From: Harmothoe impar
Lineage: Eukaryota > Annelida > Polychaeta > Phyllodocida > Polynoidae
Direction of reading: 5' to 3'
Length of the DNA: 64,000 nucleotides
Assembly: GCA_947462335.1 (NCBI GenBank)
Contig: OX381709.1
Location: 43,184,933-43,248,932, forward strand
Shown in pieces: positions 27,701 to 41,800 of this stretch; position 1 is the stretch's first letter; the number at the start of each line of letters is the position of its first letter. Both the position numbers and the translations under genes were made by a program. The notes beneath the pieces are model-generated. The model was given only the letters and a program-made list of their open reading frames with translations. It made no database searches and was not told the origin of the DNA.

Positions 27701-30700
27701 TATAGTATAGACGAGCATATCAAATGGGGTCAGATCTGTGGACATAATATGGCCGCATTTCCTGTATTATCTAGGTCAGCATAGAAAGAGTTTGGTTTAA
27801 ATATATTATTTGTATATGTGTAGAGATGGCTTGAATCTCGGCATGTTCTTAGGTATCTGTTGGAAAGATATATATCCGAATTAAATCAAAGAAGTAAAAC
27901 TTTGTATTCTGACAGCAGGTGCAACCAATAAAATAACCATTACACATAATTTAGGCAGGCATTTGCTACAAACTGAAATCTACAGTGACCAAAATGTGGT
28001 TAGTAACTTAATGTGCTTCAGAGCAGGCCACACAGCAGCATTAGCATTATGCGGTTATTGGTGAGTGTTGAGTAAGATGCTTTACTTAACACTGGTAAGT
28101 ACGCCCCAGAATGATTTGCAAAATGCAATGGTCAGGATTCTCGTGACAAAATGGCGGGAAAGGCCTGTCAGCGTCATAGCGCAGCAGACGACAATTCCCT
28201 GACCACGTGACCACATGTCTGTCAGATTGATCACCAATTCATTAACCTGTGCTCGCCTCCTGATTGGATGAGTGAGTGTTGGCGGTGGGACAAGCCAATC
28301 GGCCGATGATGTTAACCATGGCGATAGGGAATTCAAGGGCAGTCAACCTTGTGGGTGTGTATCATGGGTGGAATGGTGGGTAGAGGGGGGGGGGGGGGTG
28401 TATGGAGGCACGCGTATGTGCATGGGGGGTGTAGGATGGGATGGGAGAGGGCTGATTTAAAACCTTCTGGCAAGTGCCCTTTGCAGATGGTCTGAAGGAC
28501 GAATACATTACGTAGTGGGGAGAATACACGGGGCCTGGAGGAGAAGGAGGCTACCTTAGGAGTTCCCCCTACTGGAGGAGGGGCTGTGGGATGCGCCCCC
28601 CCCCCCCCTCCCACCCCAAACCCACACCCACACCCACACCAACTCTCTCTCTCTTTCCCCTCTCTCTGCTTTGGTGAATCGATCTCAGCTTTTGGATCTT
28701 GGCGCTGCTGCAGCCGGCCGAGCTTTTTGAAGGTTCGATGACTCTTCATTTGCAGTGGGGAAACCAAGGGAATCTTTCATCCCAGACTAAAGAAAGGCAC
28801 GGTAATGAGCTGTAGTATTGATTTAGAGAGGTGTGTGTGTGTGTGGTTGGTGGGTGGGGTAGTGGGTGGGGTGTTGCGATGAGGGGGGGGGGGTGCTGGT
28901 AGGGTAGTCAAGGTTCCCTTACAGTAGGCGTGCTCGTCCATGGCGGGTGGGGTTTCTAACACAGATCAATGTGTAGCAACTATTACTAAGATGAAGGAAA
29001 GTATCTTTTTAACATTCTGTACCTCAAGGATGTCTAGGCGGCGTGGGGATCGACGTGGATGGCCAGCGCTAAGAATCTTACCTTAAAGGCTGCAACACCT
29101 ACACCCACACTGCAACTTTCCGACAGATTGATAGAAATATATTGGTAATGATTTCACCCCATCTGATGATTGATGCATTATGGAAGTTAAAGGGCGTCGT
29201 CCCTTCACGGAGCTGTCATATCGCAGACGACAATTATTACCTGTGACGTCACCGAGCGATGTAGTGTGCGCCTCTTGCTGGGGAGAGGGAGAATTAGACA
29301 CAGCAGACGACACAAAGACGCCCTTAGACTCAGAGTGTGTGACATGCTGCGTCAGATCTCAGACATCCTGATATTCTGTGTCTAGTCTCGCCACCAGCTC
29401 TCCTGTTTGAAATCCTTGCCTATCTTTGTATGTGAAAGTAAGCCTATTTTCCATGTATTTTAACGAAAAGGTCAGAGTCAGTTAGCGGCAGTATAATCAG
29501 TCAGGGGATATGAGTAGTACAAAAATGTATAATGGAAATGGCGAGTTACGTTGGCGTGTAAGTAGTATATGGAAATAGGGCATGTAAGTAGTGTATGAAA
29601 GAGAGTTTTTTTCCAGGAGCGACTGGACATAAACGCGCAGAGTAGAAGTAGTAGTAGCTTTGTCAGACAGTGCAAGCAGTGCGTGAAAATCGCGGTTGAA
29701 TTTTGAGGCAATGATCGAGTTGTATAGCATTCATCCTGATTCTACTCCTGCGTAAAATCGTGCATCGTCTGTATGAGCTTCTGTCCTAAAGACATACTGC
29801 TGTCTCGGAGCTCCTATTTAATACATATTCTGTCTCGGACCTTCTGTCTAAGACGTCCTATTTCAGACGCCGATCGATGCTTGTTATTAAGGAAGCAGAG
29901 ATGGTTACCGGCGGCCGGTCGATCTATCACACTGCCTGTCGATAAGGGCGTCTGATATGGAGCCTGGGGGAGCAGGAGTGAGCAGGGGGGAGAGGGGGTT
30001 GTGGGGTTGCAGGGGAATACTGAGAAGGAAATAGTGCGGCAGAATGGGAGAAAATGAGGGAGAGAGAGCCAGACACAGGGGAGACCTGTGCAGGAGTTGG
30101 CCAGATGATAGGATCCAATTTTACATATAGATGTTGAATTATAGTGGTGCAAATGGAAAGATAATTGAGAAGATGATGAAAAATGTCTGCAGCGATAGGT
30201 AGCTAAGTGCAGGCGTTTAAGTCCATATATTGAGCCATTGCACATTGCATTGATGCTCGGCGCTGCCCATCATATCTAACCGACAGATTGAATCAATATG
30301 TATCAGAGTGATGGCGCTGCTTCTAGGCTGTCAGAATTGGTTGGGGATTTACTTTGAATCTTAGTTACTTTCCATCATATATCCTCATATTATCCAGCAT
30401 TCTAGGGCAAGTTGCGTTGGTTTTAACCTCCCAAATTCTTGGAATATTATGGATTGATATTTAAATGTTACTCAGGGAATCTATGCGAATTACTTTCTGA
30501 ATAAGAGTGCAAGAGGTGTCCACGTTTTGATGACACATCTTGACGGGGGCATTGCATGATATATGAAAATCTACCTTATAGCATGAGAAGGTGTGAAGCG
30601 GGTGTAACATGCCCCCAAAATCCATTACCGAGGTACGCCATTTGTGACGAAACCTGGGAAATCGTAACATTAGGGGGAATAGCCATGAATACTCTAAACA

Positions 30701-33700
30701 TGATATTTCAGGAGATATAGCTAAAAATGTGAATACTTAAGAGAAAATGACCTTAGACTAACTTTTCCCAAGGAATCTTCTGAAGCTATTATCAAAATTC
30801 TATTTTCATTCTAAATTGGTCTTATTTGGAATGTAAAAACAACATTTTTAGCCATTTTTAGCCCATTTGTTGACATTTGGTTGCCATGGCAACCATCAAT
30901 TCATTCTTTTGGAACAAAAATCATCCCTATCCAATTGCCCCATCCATTAGGATTTCAGAACTGAAAACAGAATGCCAATATTCCTAAGAGATCCAAATCT
31001 ATGTACAATAATATGCATTTATTGATTTAATTTCTAATAATCATGATTTATATGGATTATTCAAAAATAGATTGATATGTTATCGCATTGCAGTCTATTC
31101 TGAATTCCTCCATGTCCCTACCATCTCATGTTTGTGATGTCATTTTTCAGCAACTATTTCAAATATTTTGATGCTTGAAGTATCAAATTGTAGGTGAAGA
31201 CATGAACTTAAATAAAGGTGTTTTCCCCTAATGTCACGTTTTCCCACGTTTTGTCACATTTGTGGATCTTCCCAAACACGGAGGTCTATGTAGGTAGAGC
31301 ACGCCTAGTACACTCGAAGAAACCAGACAAGGATGTAAGAACTTTACAAAAATGGCAACGTAGGGCAAAGTACCCTCAGCCACTGAGACCAACTTGAGTT
31401 GAGGGATTAAAAAAGACACCCAGACACAGATATAGCAGACAGACTACCGGAAACAGCCTGAGCGCATGACAGCGATCTGAACGCCGACTGCAGTGGTGGC
31501 TGCGGGACGCACTAACCCTGCGCGCGCACGTCGCGGCGTCCGTCCTTCACCCGTCCTCCAACCCCTCTCCACCACCCCTGGTTGGCCGCTATTTTGGCCA
31601 ATTTCCTCGATAAACACCCCTCTATCTGCCCCCTCCCCTCCCCTCCACGCTAACCAGCCTCCGCCCTTTGTGGACAGCAGCAAGGGTGTGTGTCAGAGTT
31701 GGGGTGGGAGGGGGGAGGGGGTATTCAGGCCGAGAACAGCCCGGATTACGACGTTTTATTAGGGAGGGTGTTTGACAAATGGAACGGCGATGAAATCAGT
31801 CCCTCGGGCTGCCATGTGCGCATACCAAGTGACTCTCGCGATTGAAATCGGCGCGAAAGCGAATCAATGGGTGCCCAAAAAGGGGCCATGAGGACGATCT
31901 GCGGGTCAGGATGCTGACTACCCTAGCTGCAGGGTGGCTACTGGGTGTGGAAGAGTGTATCAAGTTTAACATTGACCTTGGGTGTGAGAGAAGCTCAAAG
32001 GACAGAAATGGAAAGGTGGTGTGTGAGGTGATGGAACTTCCACTGTTACACGGTGACAGGGAACCTGTGATATAAATGGTGCAAAATAAAAAAAAAAGTC
32101 AAAATATTGAAGTTCTGCTTTCCCCGACGTGTTTAATATTCTTCCACAGAGATTAGAGTGATCACTCAGTTTTACATTGGTAGTTGACACCGTAGATTCA
32201 TGGTTTGGTCTAACTGAAATGTGTTGGTGGAGTCACTGCTGTTTCTTGGAACTAAAGTTATGAAACCGGAGTTTTTACCATATTTACCGTGGTTGGTTCT
32301 AGGCCTATATTAATCCCATGAAGAATAGGTGCAAACGCAAAATAATAAACCTACCTCCGGTGAAGATAAGTCATAATTACATTCAAATAGTGACCAATTG
32401 TGGACATAATCCCTATGCTTATGGTGCTATAAACAGTACTGTAGATGGAGCCACCGTCATCGGGTAATTGGACTCAGTGCTGCCCCCTACGCGGGTCAGC
32501 TATTATTACTGCCCTGGGCAACTGTGCACATGTGTTTATGGTAATAAGTATCGCAGGTCATTTTCAGATATTGTTGTTATATGTGGCCAGGTGAGGGAAA
32601 ACGTGCCTCCAGGGTGGAAATGGCTTTTCAAAGTTTATGTTACAGGCTTTAAAATGAGATATCTTGAGCTAAATAGCCCAAGTAGTTTTGCCATAACTGC
32701 TTGTCAAACCGGGGTTGGTGTGTATACAACTGAAAATGGCAAATAAGCTCTAAATCCACTATATCCTATCATGAATACTAATAATGTAAAAAAACAGTTT
32801 TGTTGAAAAATAACCAAAGACGTCTGATGTTTTTATCATAAAATTGGTTCTAGAGGGAATTTCTGAGGTTTGTTTTCGATCCTGAGTTCCTTGTGAAGTT
32901 TTCAAAAACATTTGTGGCAAAAAAGTCCCATTTGGAATAATGCAGTGTTTCCATGGCAACCAGAAATTGCCATATATGCCAATTTTCCATGTTTCCATAG
33001 CAACAAATGTTCCTTTTGCATTCCAAAAATGGAACGTTTTAAGTGGAGATGGAATAATTCTAAGCATATCACAGGATTCCCCATAAAAAATTGGTCTCAA
33101 GCATTTTTTAGTATATTTTTCAGTGTTTTACTCATATACTGCCCCCTGGTGGCCAAAACCAGTACTAAAAATCCCCCCTGGAGGCACGTTTTCCCTCACC
33201 TGGCCACATATAATGTGGAAATCGGTCAGATGGAAAGATCATGTTAAAAGATGATCACAGTTTAAATATCATACAAATCGGTCAAGCGGTTTGGATTTGA
33301 GAGCCATTTTGAAGGTATAAATATGTTGTCTGGACTATTTCAGACCTTTGTCTCAACTTGATTATGCAGGCATATTGTAGGGGTTCTGAAATCTCTGAAA
33401 ACTTTAATATATCCTGGGAACTGCTTGATCCCTGACCACAGTATATAGCTTCATTGCTCATTGAAGAGTCAATAAGTGCAGACTTGAACTTATATATTTA
33501 TGCACCCTTAAAATCGAGATATATTGCATATCCTCTCAAAGATTTTGCACAGGGATGGCTGAATATCACAAGTTTGGTAGTCTCTCATTTCACCAACAAG
33601 CTATATATCTCTTTGGTGTCTGTAGGAATCCTTTGTATGTACAATACTATGAGGGAAGACAACGAGGCATACCTGCAGGAAGGTACCAGGGGGAGGGCCG

Positions 33701-36700
33701 AAAAGGATAAACGTACCCCCCCCCCTTCAGACAGTGACAAATATGCTCAAGGAATTGGTCACGGAATCCGGAAGGTTATGCAAATGGTTTCACATTTAGA
33801 TCAGAAATTTCATCGTTCACAGAGAGAAGTAAAGGTGTCAACTGTGTCAACTGTGTCTCCCATGTGGCTAAGGTAAAATAGAGAGTCAAACAGCTAATGA
33901 CTCTGCTTATAAGAAGGTTTAACTTGAGTTGACTCTCTACTATCAGTGTCAACCCAAGTTAACCCTATATATAAGCAGAGTCAATAGCTGTTTGATACTC
34001 CATTTTTTTGCCACAGCCATGGGCTCAGGTAGCAGAACGGCTAGACCGAATCTGAAGAAGCAAATATAATATTATTGTATACATTTGACCACATAAAAAC
34101 CTTGTAAAAAAAGCCACGTGGGAGACACAGTGGACACCTTTACTTTTATGTGTGCTTATTGCTCACCGTGCTATGTATTATGTGTGGAAAGCCTTGCACT
34201 GGGGGAATAGTCGGCAAGCGGTGTTACATAAATCTAGCAGATGTGCAAAGCCTGCCAATTATTGGTGCAGATTGGCAGCTTGGGGCGCCTAGTTTGCCAG
34301 TCTAACCACAATAATTTAATAAAGCGGATTAGGCCTGACTGGCCCTAACCCCGTCCTAACGACACTAATAGGGTAGATTCACCACTTTCGGACGCTCGTT
34401 GTCACTGCCAATGCAACCCCTTTTCCATTGAGTAGTGGCAAGGCCCTATATGGCCCCTACAATTGATTGTGTGATACCAATGGGTATGGGAGGGTTCACA
34501 CTTCATGACCTATGTGTAGAATAAAGGTTTTAAAGTATTTTTTACCTAATTATTGTCAGTCAAAAATGGAAAATTAGAAAGGCTAATTTCACCTGAAGTC
34601 GGACCCTGTAGTTGTCTTCTCTTTTTGTAAGGAAATACAAGATAGAGCACCTAATTAATTTGACAGGAATGATCCAATAGTCTCAGGGTACGATTCTAAT
34701 TAAAGATATATAAGATATTTCCATAGAAAATGTGTCATAAATCTTATTACTCCATTACCTGTAGGATGAAGAAAACCATTTGGTAATTGATGTCCGACTT
34801 TAGGTGATTTTATTTTTGGAGCACCTCTTATAAAGGGTCTCATAATTTATATTTATTTCTTATAGATATTCCATTGTATTTTCTATTATATAATCCAGAA
34901 TATAATTTTATATGGCATATTGCCTAGGTCTTATATAGACAGCCTATCTATACATACTCCTCATAATATAACATGATAGCAATGATCCCCGACATGTAGT
35001 ACCATAGTAATCTAGAGATTGCCCACCATCTCCTCAGTGCAAAACAGGGCCACTTGAAGGTATCATTGCATATGTATATAATTATTATGTTTGGATACTT
35101 CGTTTTACTTTCATCTTTAAGAAAAACACTTGGATTTTACTTCGCTATTCACACACATACATGGACATATGCATTGTTATGATAATATAGGCCTAAAACT
35201 GTCCGACTTAGGGTGTGTGTCCGTCTTTGGGTGAATCTACCCTAGGCTGAGCAGGGGCCTCCAGGCTTCCTGCCTGACTGGAGTAACGGGGCGCTCAGCC
35301 TTGATATACTGTGTACACAGCTAATGATTAAGACACGACGATTTTCAGAGCTATTTCGACATCATATCAAATCTCCTTAGCCTTTTCTGACTAACTTCTC
35401 AAAAGTGCAGAGTGTACAGGTCTAACGAGATGCGATATAATTATGGTTGGGATAGACATGTGTTTTTTTCTCCATGAATACTATGGCAAACAGTGTATAT
35501 AGGCATAGCATAAATACGAGGGACATATCATCCACAGGTAGATGTACAGATTCATACAATAGTCTTACACAAGAAGCCTTCTGATAGGACACAGGGCTTT
35601 ATTTATGTTAGTTCTACTGTGTACAGATTTGATCAGTGGGGCAATTGCCCCATTCTACAATGAAACACTCTGGACAGCTCTGGGGTCCATAAGGTCGTCT
35701 TACAGGACGACCCTAGAGTCTTCTAAGAGAACAGCATAGAATCAACTAGCTTCAACTTGTCAAATGGACAACCTGCCAGGTTACCATCCCACAAGACAAC
35801 CCTAGACTTGTGAAGGTCATCAAACTAAGATAGTTGATGCAGGCCTAGATTAGCCTAGATTAGCCACAGCTGGGGCTCATAATTGCATAAGGGTGGTAGG
35901 TCTAGGATTTCAAATGTATGAGAGGAAAAAATCCAGAGTCAGCAAACCTGGCACTGCCTTATCAATTTGACAAGGAAAGGGGCTGGCAAGCAAAACTCTT
36001 CAGTTAGAAGACCAAATTAGGTCCACCTGGAACATGCCAGCCCTAAACTTGTCTAGATGTTACTCACCATTTCCCCTACAGGTGGCCATTGTCTAGCATA
36101 AATGTGTACCCTTGGGAATAAATTGATTAATTCCCATCTTAATATAATACTGAGTATTACCATACCTATATGTTAATATGGGGAATTCTGTGAAGTATCT
36201 AGGGAAAACATAAGATTATATAAAGAATGCATGGTTTTGGGAGCATTAAGGAAATAGATGATAGGTGTACAGTGAACACACCTCTTTTCTGTCATTCCCC
36301 AGGGCAGAAGTAGGCACAAGTCCCTTCCACTGGTATGATCCACACGTATGCCTACAGTCCATTGGTGATGAGTAGGCTATCCTCAGTGAAGGCTTTGTGA
36401 TACATTATGTGAACCCTTGGTGGCACTAGTGTATTAGATACCACTTCTATATATGTGGTTATGTATTAAAACAAATTGATAAAATAATCTTGTCATCTGG
36501 AACAAGACCAAACTCATACATTTGAAACCCTAGACCTACCACCCTTATGCAATCATGAGCCCCAGCTGTGGCTAATCTAGGCCTGCATCAACTATCTTAG
36601 TTTGACAACCTTGACAAGTCTAGGGTCTTCTTGTGGGATGGTAACCTGGCAGGTTGTCAATTTGACAAGTTGAAGGTAGTTGATTCTGCTGTTCACTTAG

Positions 36701-38809
36701 AAGACTCTAGGGTCGTCCTGTAAGACAACCTTATGGACTCCAGAGCTGTCCAGAGTTTTTCAGTGTATAGCAGTCAGCAATATAGTATTATTGCCCTTGT
36801 CACATCCCTAAATATGACAGTCTGCTGCTATTGTTGATAAAAGCTATTCAAGACCTAGAGCTAGGCCATCGTTACGTGTCTATGATTGAGAAAACCCTAC
36901 CACACTGTACTCTTTTTGCATGACTATTGCATGTCATTTATGCTGTGATAATTTCACCTAAAATAACATGTCTACTTGCGCTCATTGAAATATTTTACCT
37001 TTGATGGACGCACATGTATGTCATAGACCATTGTAAAAGACCACTGGATCCTATGTGAGAAATAAAGTTTAAATGTTTTTCAATAAAAATATGTCTAGAC
37101 CCTAGTTAGCATCAGACATGTGTATATCAATATGTTGTTCCGTGATGCTATTTGCGCTATAGAGATATTGACATTCCTTCGAATGGATTCTAAAATATTT
37201 CTTCTCTGAAAGGACGTATTATCGATCCAGACCATTTGCTCTTGAACGACATACTCTCACATTATCCAAAGGAAGCGTTATTTTTTTCGTTAATGTCTTT
37301 GGAAGAGTTGGAATGCTTCCTTTTAATGCCCTGTGTAGATGGCGTGTATCACCCATCTCCCTGTGTCCTATTCTGTAGAGGACTATTGCTTACACTCTGT
37401 AAAGCCTCCCAGACAACATCTGGAAGCTCTCAGCCCACAAACACACACACACACAATAGAAATAAAAACACCAACCTCAACACATTACACTTCAAATGGA
37501 CCTCCCCCTGCTTCAAAGTGCTCTCGGTGATACAAAAACCTACACCTGAAGGAACACTCCTTGAATACGTACAGACACGGCTAGGCCACCACCCCTTTGG
37601 CCTTCCAGGGATATAGTTTCCCTCTGTTTCCCTTTAAGGCAGGGATTCTCCCTGGCATCATTGTACATCATTTTCCCCCAGCCTTAGGGATAGGTACTGC
37701 ATTTGTGCCATTCCCATGGTTCTATCTGTATAGACAGAGGGTTGGCAGGGATGATGTCAGAGTGCTCGATACTGTGTTAGGGTCTCTGGGTCCCCTCTGC
37801 TGCTTGCTGGAATATTCATTATCTGATCATAGTGATTACATGCCTCATTGGGAGGCGACCTGATTAGTATACAGGATCAGTGACAATGGTGGTCGAGAAC
37901 CCGCCTCCAGTTGGTAGTAAGAGATATCTCACTGAGGTAGTACAGAGATAAAGGTCAGTTAAACCTCGCATGTGATTTGCAAATTGTGACATTAGAATGA
38001 ACCTTGTATATGATATATACGCAGAGAAAAGAAACAGAGTCAATAGGGAGTCCATATTACCTCCAGAATTACTCACTTCTCTAGAGGAGCGCCATGTGAC
38101 TCTCTTCTAAAGGCAGCCAGGGTGTCCTAGAGAAGAGAGTCATCGTGGAGGCTCCTTTCTTTTTTTTTACTCTTTTCCTTTATTTGTTTATATCATATAT
38201 ATAGCAGCTGTTCTCTAGCCCTATGTTTATATCATGGACAGTGGAAATACTGTTGAATACATTGCATACAATACAAAGATATACGTTCCAGTGCAGTACA
38301 TGGGATTTGCACAGCACGGCCTTTAAGTGGCCAACGGGGGACAGGGAGACTCTCTTAATGTTAGATACATTCACTGCCATCCTGGACAAATGAATATGAT
38401 TCATTTTAATGAACTGTTAGACCGTAATCAGGTTGTCCATCACACAATTATGAAACATTTTCATGGTGTGCCTGTCTGGCAAAATGGAGGCAGCCCTATC
38501 GTCCCCTATCAGCATAACAATTTGCATTGGCGGCTGAGTCTCTCCCACCGTCACAATAGGCTGATTGCACCTACTATGGCCGCCGGGGGGATGGGCACCC
38601 CAGACCCCAGAGGGGGTGAATAATCTTATCATCGGCAATAATTTCATGTCGGGGTATCCAGCACTAGGCTATTGAGGACACTGACAAACAAGGGTGGCGT
38701 CTCTATCTGAGCTGCTCTGTAGTAATGGAAATCGGCTCCGAGCTGCTCTAGCTGTGACTATCTATCCCTGGTTGTCTATCTAATGCTCAGCAAGTGAAGC
38801 TATGGGATG

Positions 38810-38840
<31 letters not shown>

Positions 38841-41800
38841 ATGTAGGTAGCTCCATGTTTATCACTATACACCAGTATGTAATATCACTCTTTTGGAAAG
38901 GTCATTATGAAATAGAACTGCACCCTAGGTTTGATGTTGACTGCTACAGTATAATGGTATAATATTCAATAACACCGGGTACCTCCATCGCCTCACGTAC
39001 ATACATTCTTCGTCTGATGAACCTTCAGATAGAACCCATCGCTGCGTCCCACTATAGATGGCGACAGTACAATTAATGCACATGATTGGACAGGCATTGC
39101 AGTTAACATTACACATTATCAGGCAGCTATTACATCAACCATGTTTCCAGAATATAGATCCAGGTGTTGCTATGATATTGCAAATCTATAATGGGTGCTG
39201 TGCCCTTGACAGCCCCATGACGTTACACGACGCACGTGTCCGTGCCGTGACCCTGCGTGACGTAGAGACGTCGATATCTAATTGCCCTCGTAGAGAAAAT
39301 TGGCGCCACGCCAGGAGCAGCTCCCAGAGAAGAGACAACACTGCTGCTACCTGGTGGGCGGCACTGGCATCATGTAGTCATGGAGTGGCTATTTCACATG
39401 GGAGTGGCTAGTTGAGGGTGAAGTGGCTAGTTTGGGTGGCAGCGTGGCTGCTTTAGGAGACTATAGCTGTCGTAGACAGATACCTCCCTTCGCCACTATG
39501 CAGCAAGGGATGCTAACTGGGAACATCGGTCTTCTATAGTTCATTGGCAGATCTGCGCATCATGTTAAGATCAAATGCACTGAATTGATGTAACTGTATA
39601 ACAGGCATATCACCAATCATAGAAATCACGGGTGTTGTATTGGTTGTGAGAATGAACATAATGATGTAATATAGAAAGCTATAGGAGCCTCCCTATTGAC
39701 CAACCCAGCATAGACAGTCGGGTTTCTGAGGCTTTTTTGAACCTTGGAAGTTTTAAAAACAAGGAATTTCGAGGTTCAACCAATCTGTAGTAAAGACAGC
39801 ATCATGAAAAAAGTCATAAAAGCATAGTCAAGAGAGACTGAAACATGCATTATAGGGATTGCCATACTGCCATCACCCCTTACATCACATGAATTCCCAC
39901 CAAGTTAGACCACTTAACATGGAATGAAAACTACATTGTGAGAAGAAGGAGGGGGTATTTAACAGGAGGATGGAATGTGGGTTTGGCCTTTGGCAAGTGG
40001 GGTAAAATTGGACGAAATTGGAGATTATGACATTAAGGCTGGTTTGTGGCATGGCCCCGAGCGTGGTCGAGCATGGCGCGCCCCAGTCTCAGCAAATATT
40101 GGACCGGTGAGTGACAAATATTTCTTCAGCCTAGTCTTGCAGGAGGGGCAAGGCTGTACAAAGCCAAGGGGTACAAGACTGCCGAGACAGCAGTGTATAA
40201 GCGACACTAAGGGAGTGGTCATTTTTTAACAACAGGGGGGGGTCGGTGGATTTTCGCGCAAGCGGGTCGGAATTTTTTTGGTCCCCCCGCGAGAGGGGTC
40301 GAAATTCTTTCTGTCCCCCCCTCCAGGCAGGTTGAAATTAGGCGCGGCCGACCCCTTTGAGCTATAGTAATGCACGGGCTTTTCCGCTAAAAAAGGGGTG
40401 TACATTTTTTTATCCCCCCCTCAAGAGGGGTCCAAATTTTTTTGGTCCCCCCCTTCAAGGGGTCCAAATTTTTTGGTCCCCCCCCCAAATCCACCAACCC
40501 CCCCCCCCTGCTGTTAAAAAATGACCACTCCCTAAGGCGGCATTTGTCCTCAAACAAGTACCATGGACAGTGGGTACCGGGGTAGGGCTGTGCAGGTCAG
40601 AGTTAGACCTATAGATAGAGGTAGATAGAGGATGGTAGTTATTTAGATTGGCCAATCTGTGTATGGTGAGTATACAGTATAATAACTGAAACATAACGCA
40701 GTGGGCATAACTATTATAAAGGGCATGCGTGACATACAGCAAATGCCACTTGTGGAATCTGCATGTATACGTAGTTATGCCAGCAAGTTATGTTTTTCAT
40801 TTATTATACCCCCCCCCCCTCCCCCCCACGAAATAAAAGACATAGTATTATATCATATAACAGCACTTCAAAAGCTGAACTCTGTGACTAGGGGCCTAGA
40901 GATTGACACGCCGATGACGTATATGTACTTCAAACACAGCATTGTCAAAATCGTGGGTGTCACATTCAAAATTAATTTTCTCAACAAAACTATAAGAGCA
41001 AATTGGCTTAAAAGCTGGCCCCTAATCCATACATGCCTTTGAGAGACTCGGTCTACGTTAGGGAGCTTTTGATTCAACAGTTTGGCCTTTCAGAGAAAAA
41101 CACTTTCCCCTTGAGTTTGACATCTGTCTCTTCCCCTACTTTTCTCTTCACTCTAATTCAGAATATCGGACCAAAACACTGGATTACACGCTTTGGCACC
41201 GGATCACACGCTTTGGCACCGGACTAAAGCCCCCCCCCCCCCCGGATTACATGCTTTGGCTTGTACTTTGGCCTCCCTATACCTACAACACTGATATACC
41301 GTGTGTGGGTATAATAATAATTATGTGGAGTAAGATTTATTTACTACTATAATAGAAAATATGACTCAAACATGACTGAATGTAAATTATGTATACGTGT
41401 TAAGCGAATAGTAGGTTTGCATTAAGTGGAGGAGGGAAGATCATTTATGGTGTGTTATTAAGGTACATTGCACACCTCTCTCTCAGAGGACGTGGTATGT
41501 AACTGCCTCCGGGTACCCACACAACATCCAGGTACTACCATGTTGGCCTACAATAATACACATCCAATGCTAATACCCACACCACATGAAAGTACTAGCC
41601 AGCCTCTGCACAAACCCCAAAGTCTACGGTCAATCAGTGCTATACATGTGAATCAAAAGTAATTAAGTCTTAATGTTACATTTGATCAAATGTGAATCTT
41701 AGATTATGCAGTTCTTCATACACTTATGAATTCGAAATGAGTCAGTATGCTGTCGGTATAGAGTCGGCCAGTGCTACATAATGCCTATCTTGAGTTGACC

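Noticed and set aside
32759..33247. Overlapping plus and minus open frames of about 110 aa
   Set aside because: They lie inside the 637-bp inverted-repeat element and have no transposase or other protein features.
33454..33876. 140-aa open frame on the plus strand
   Set aside because: No recognisable domain; its C-terminal end is simply the left arm of an inverted-repeat element, so the frame is accidental.
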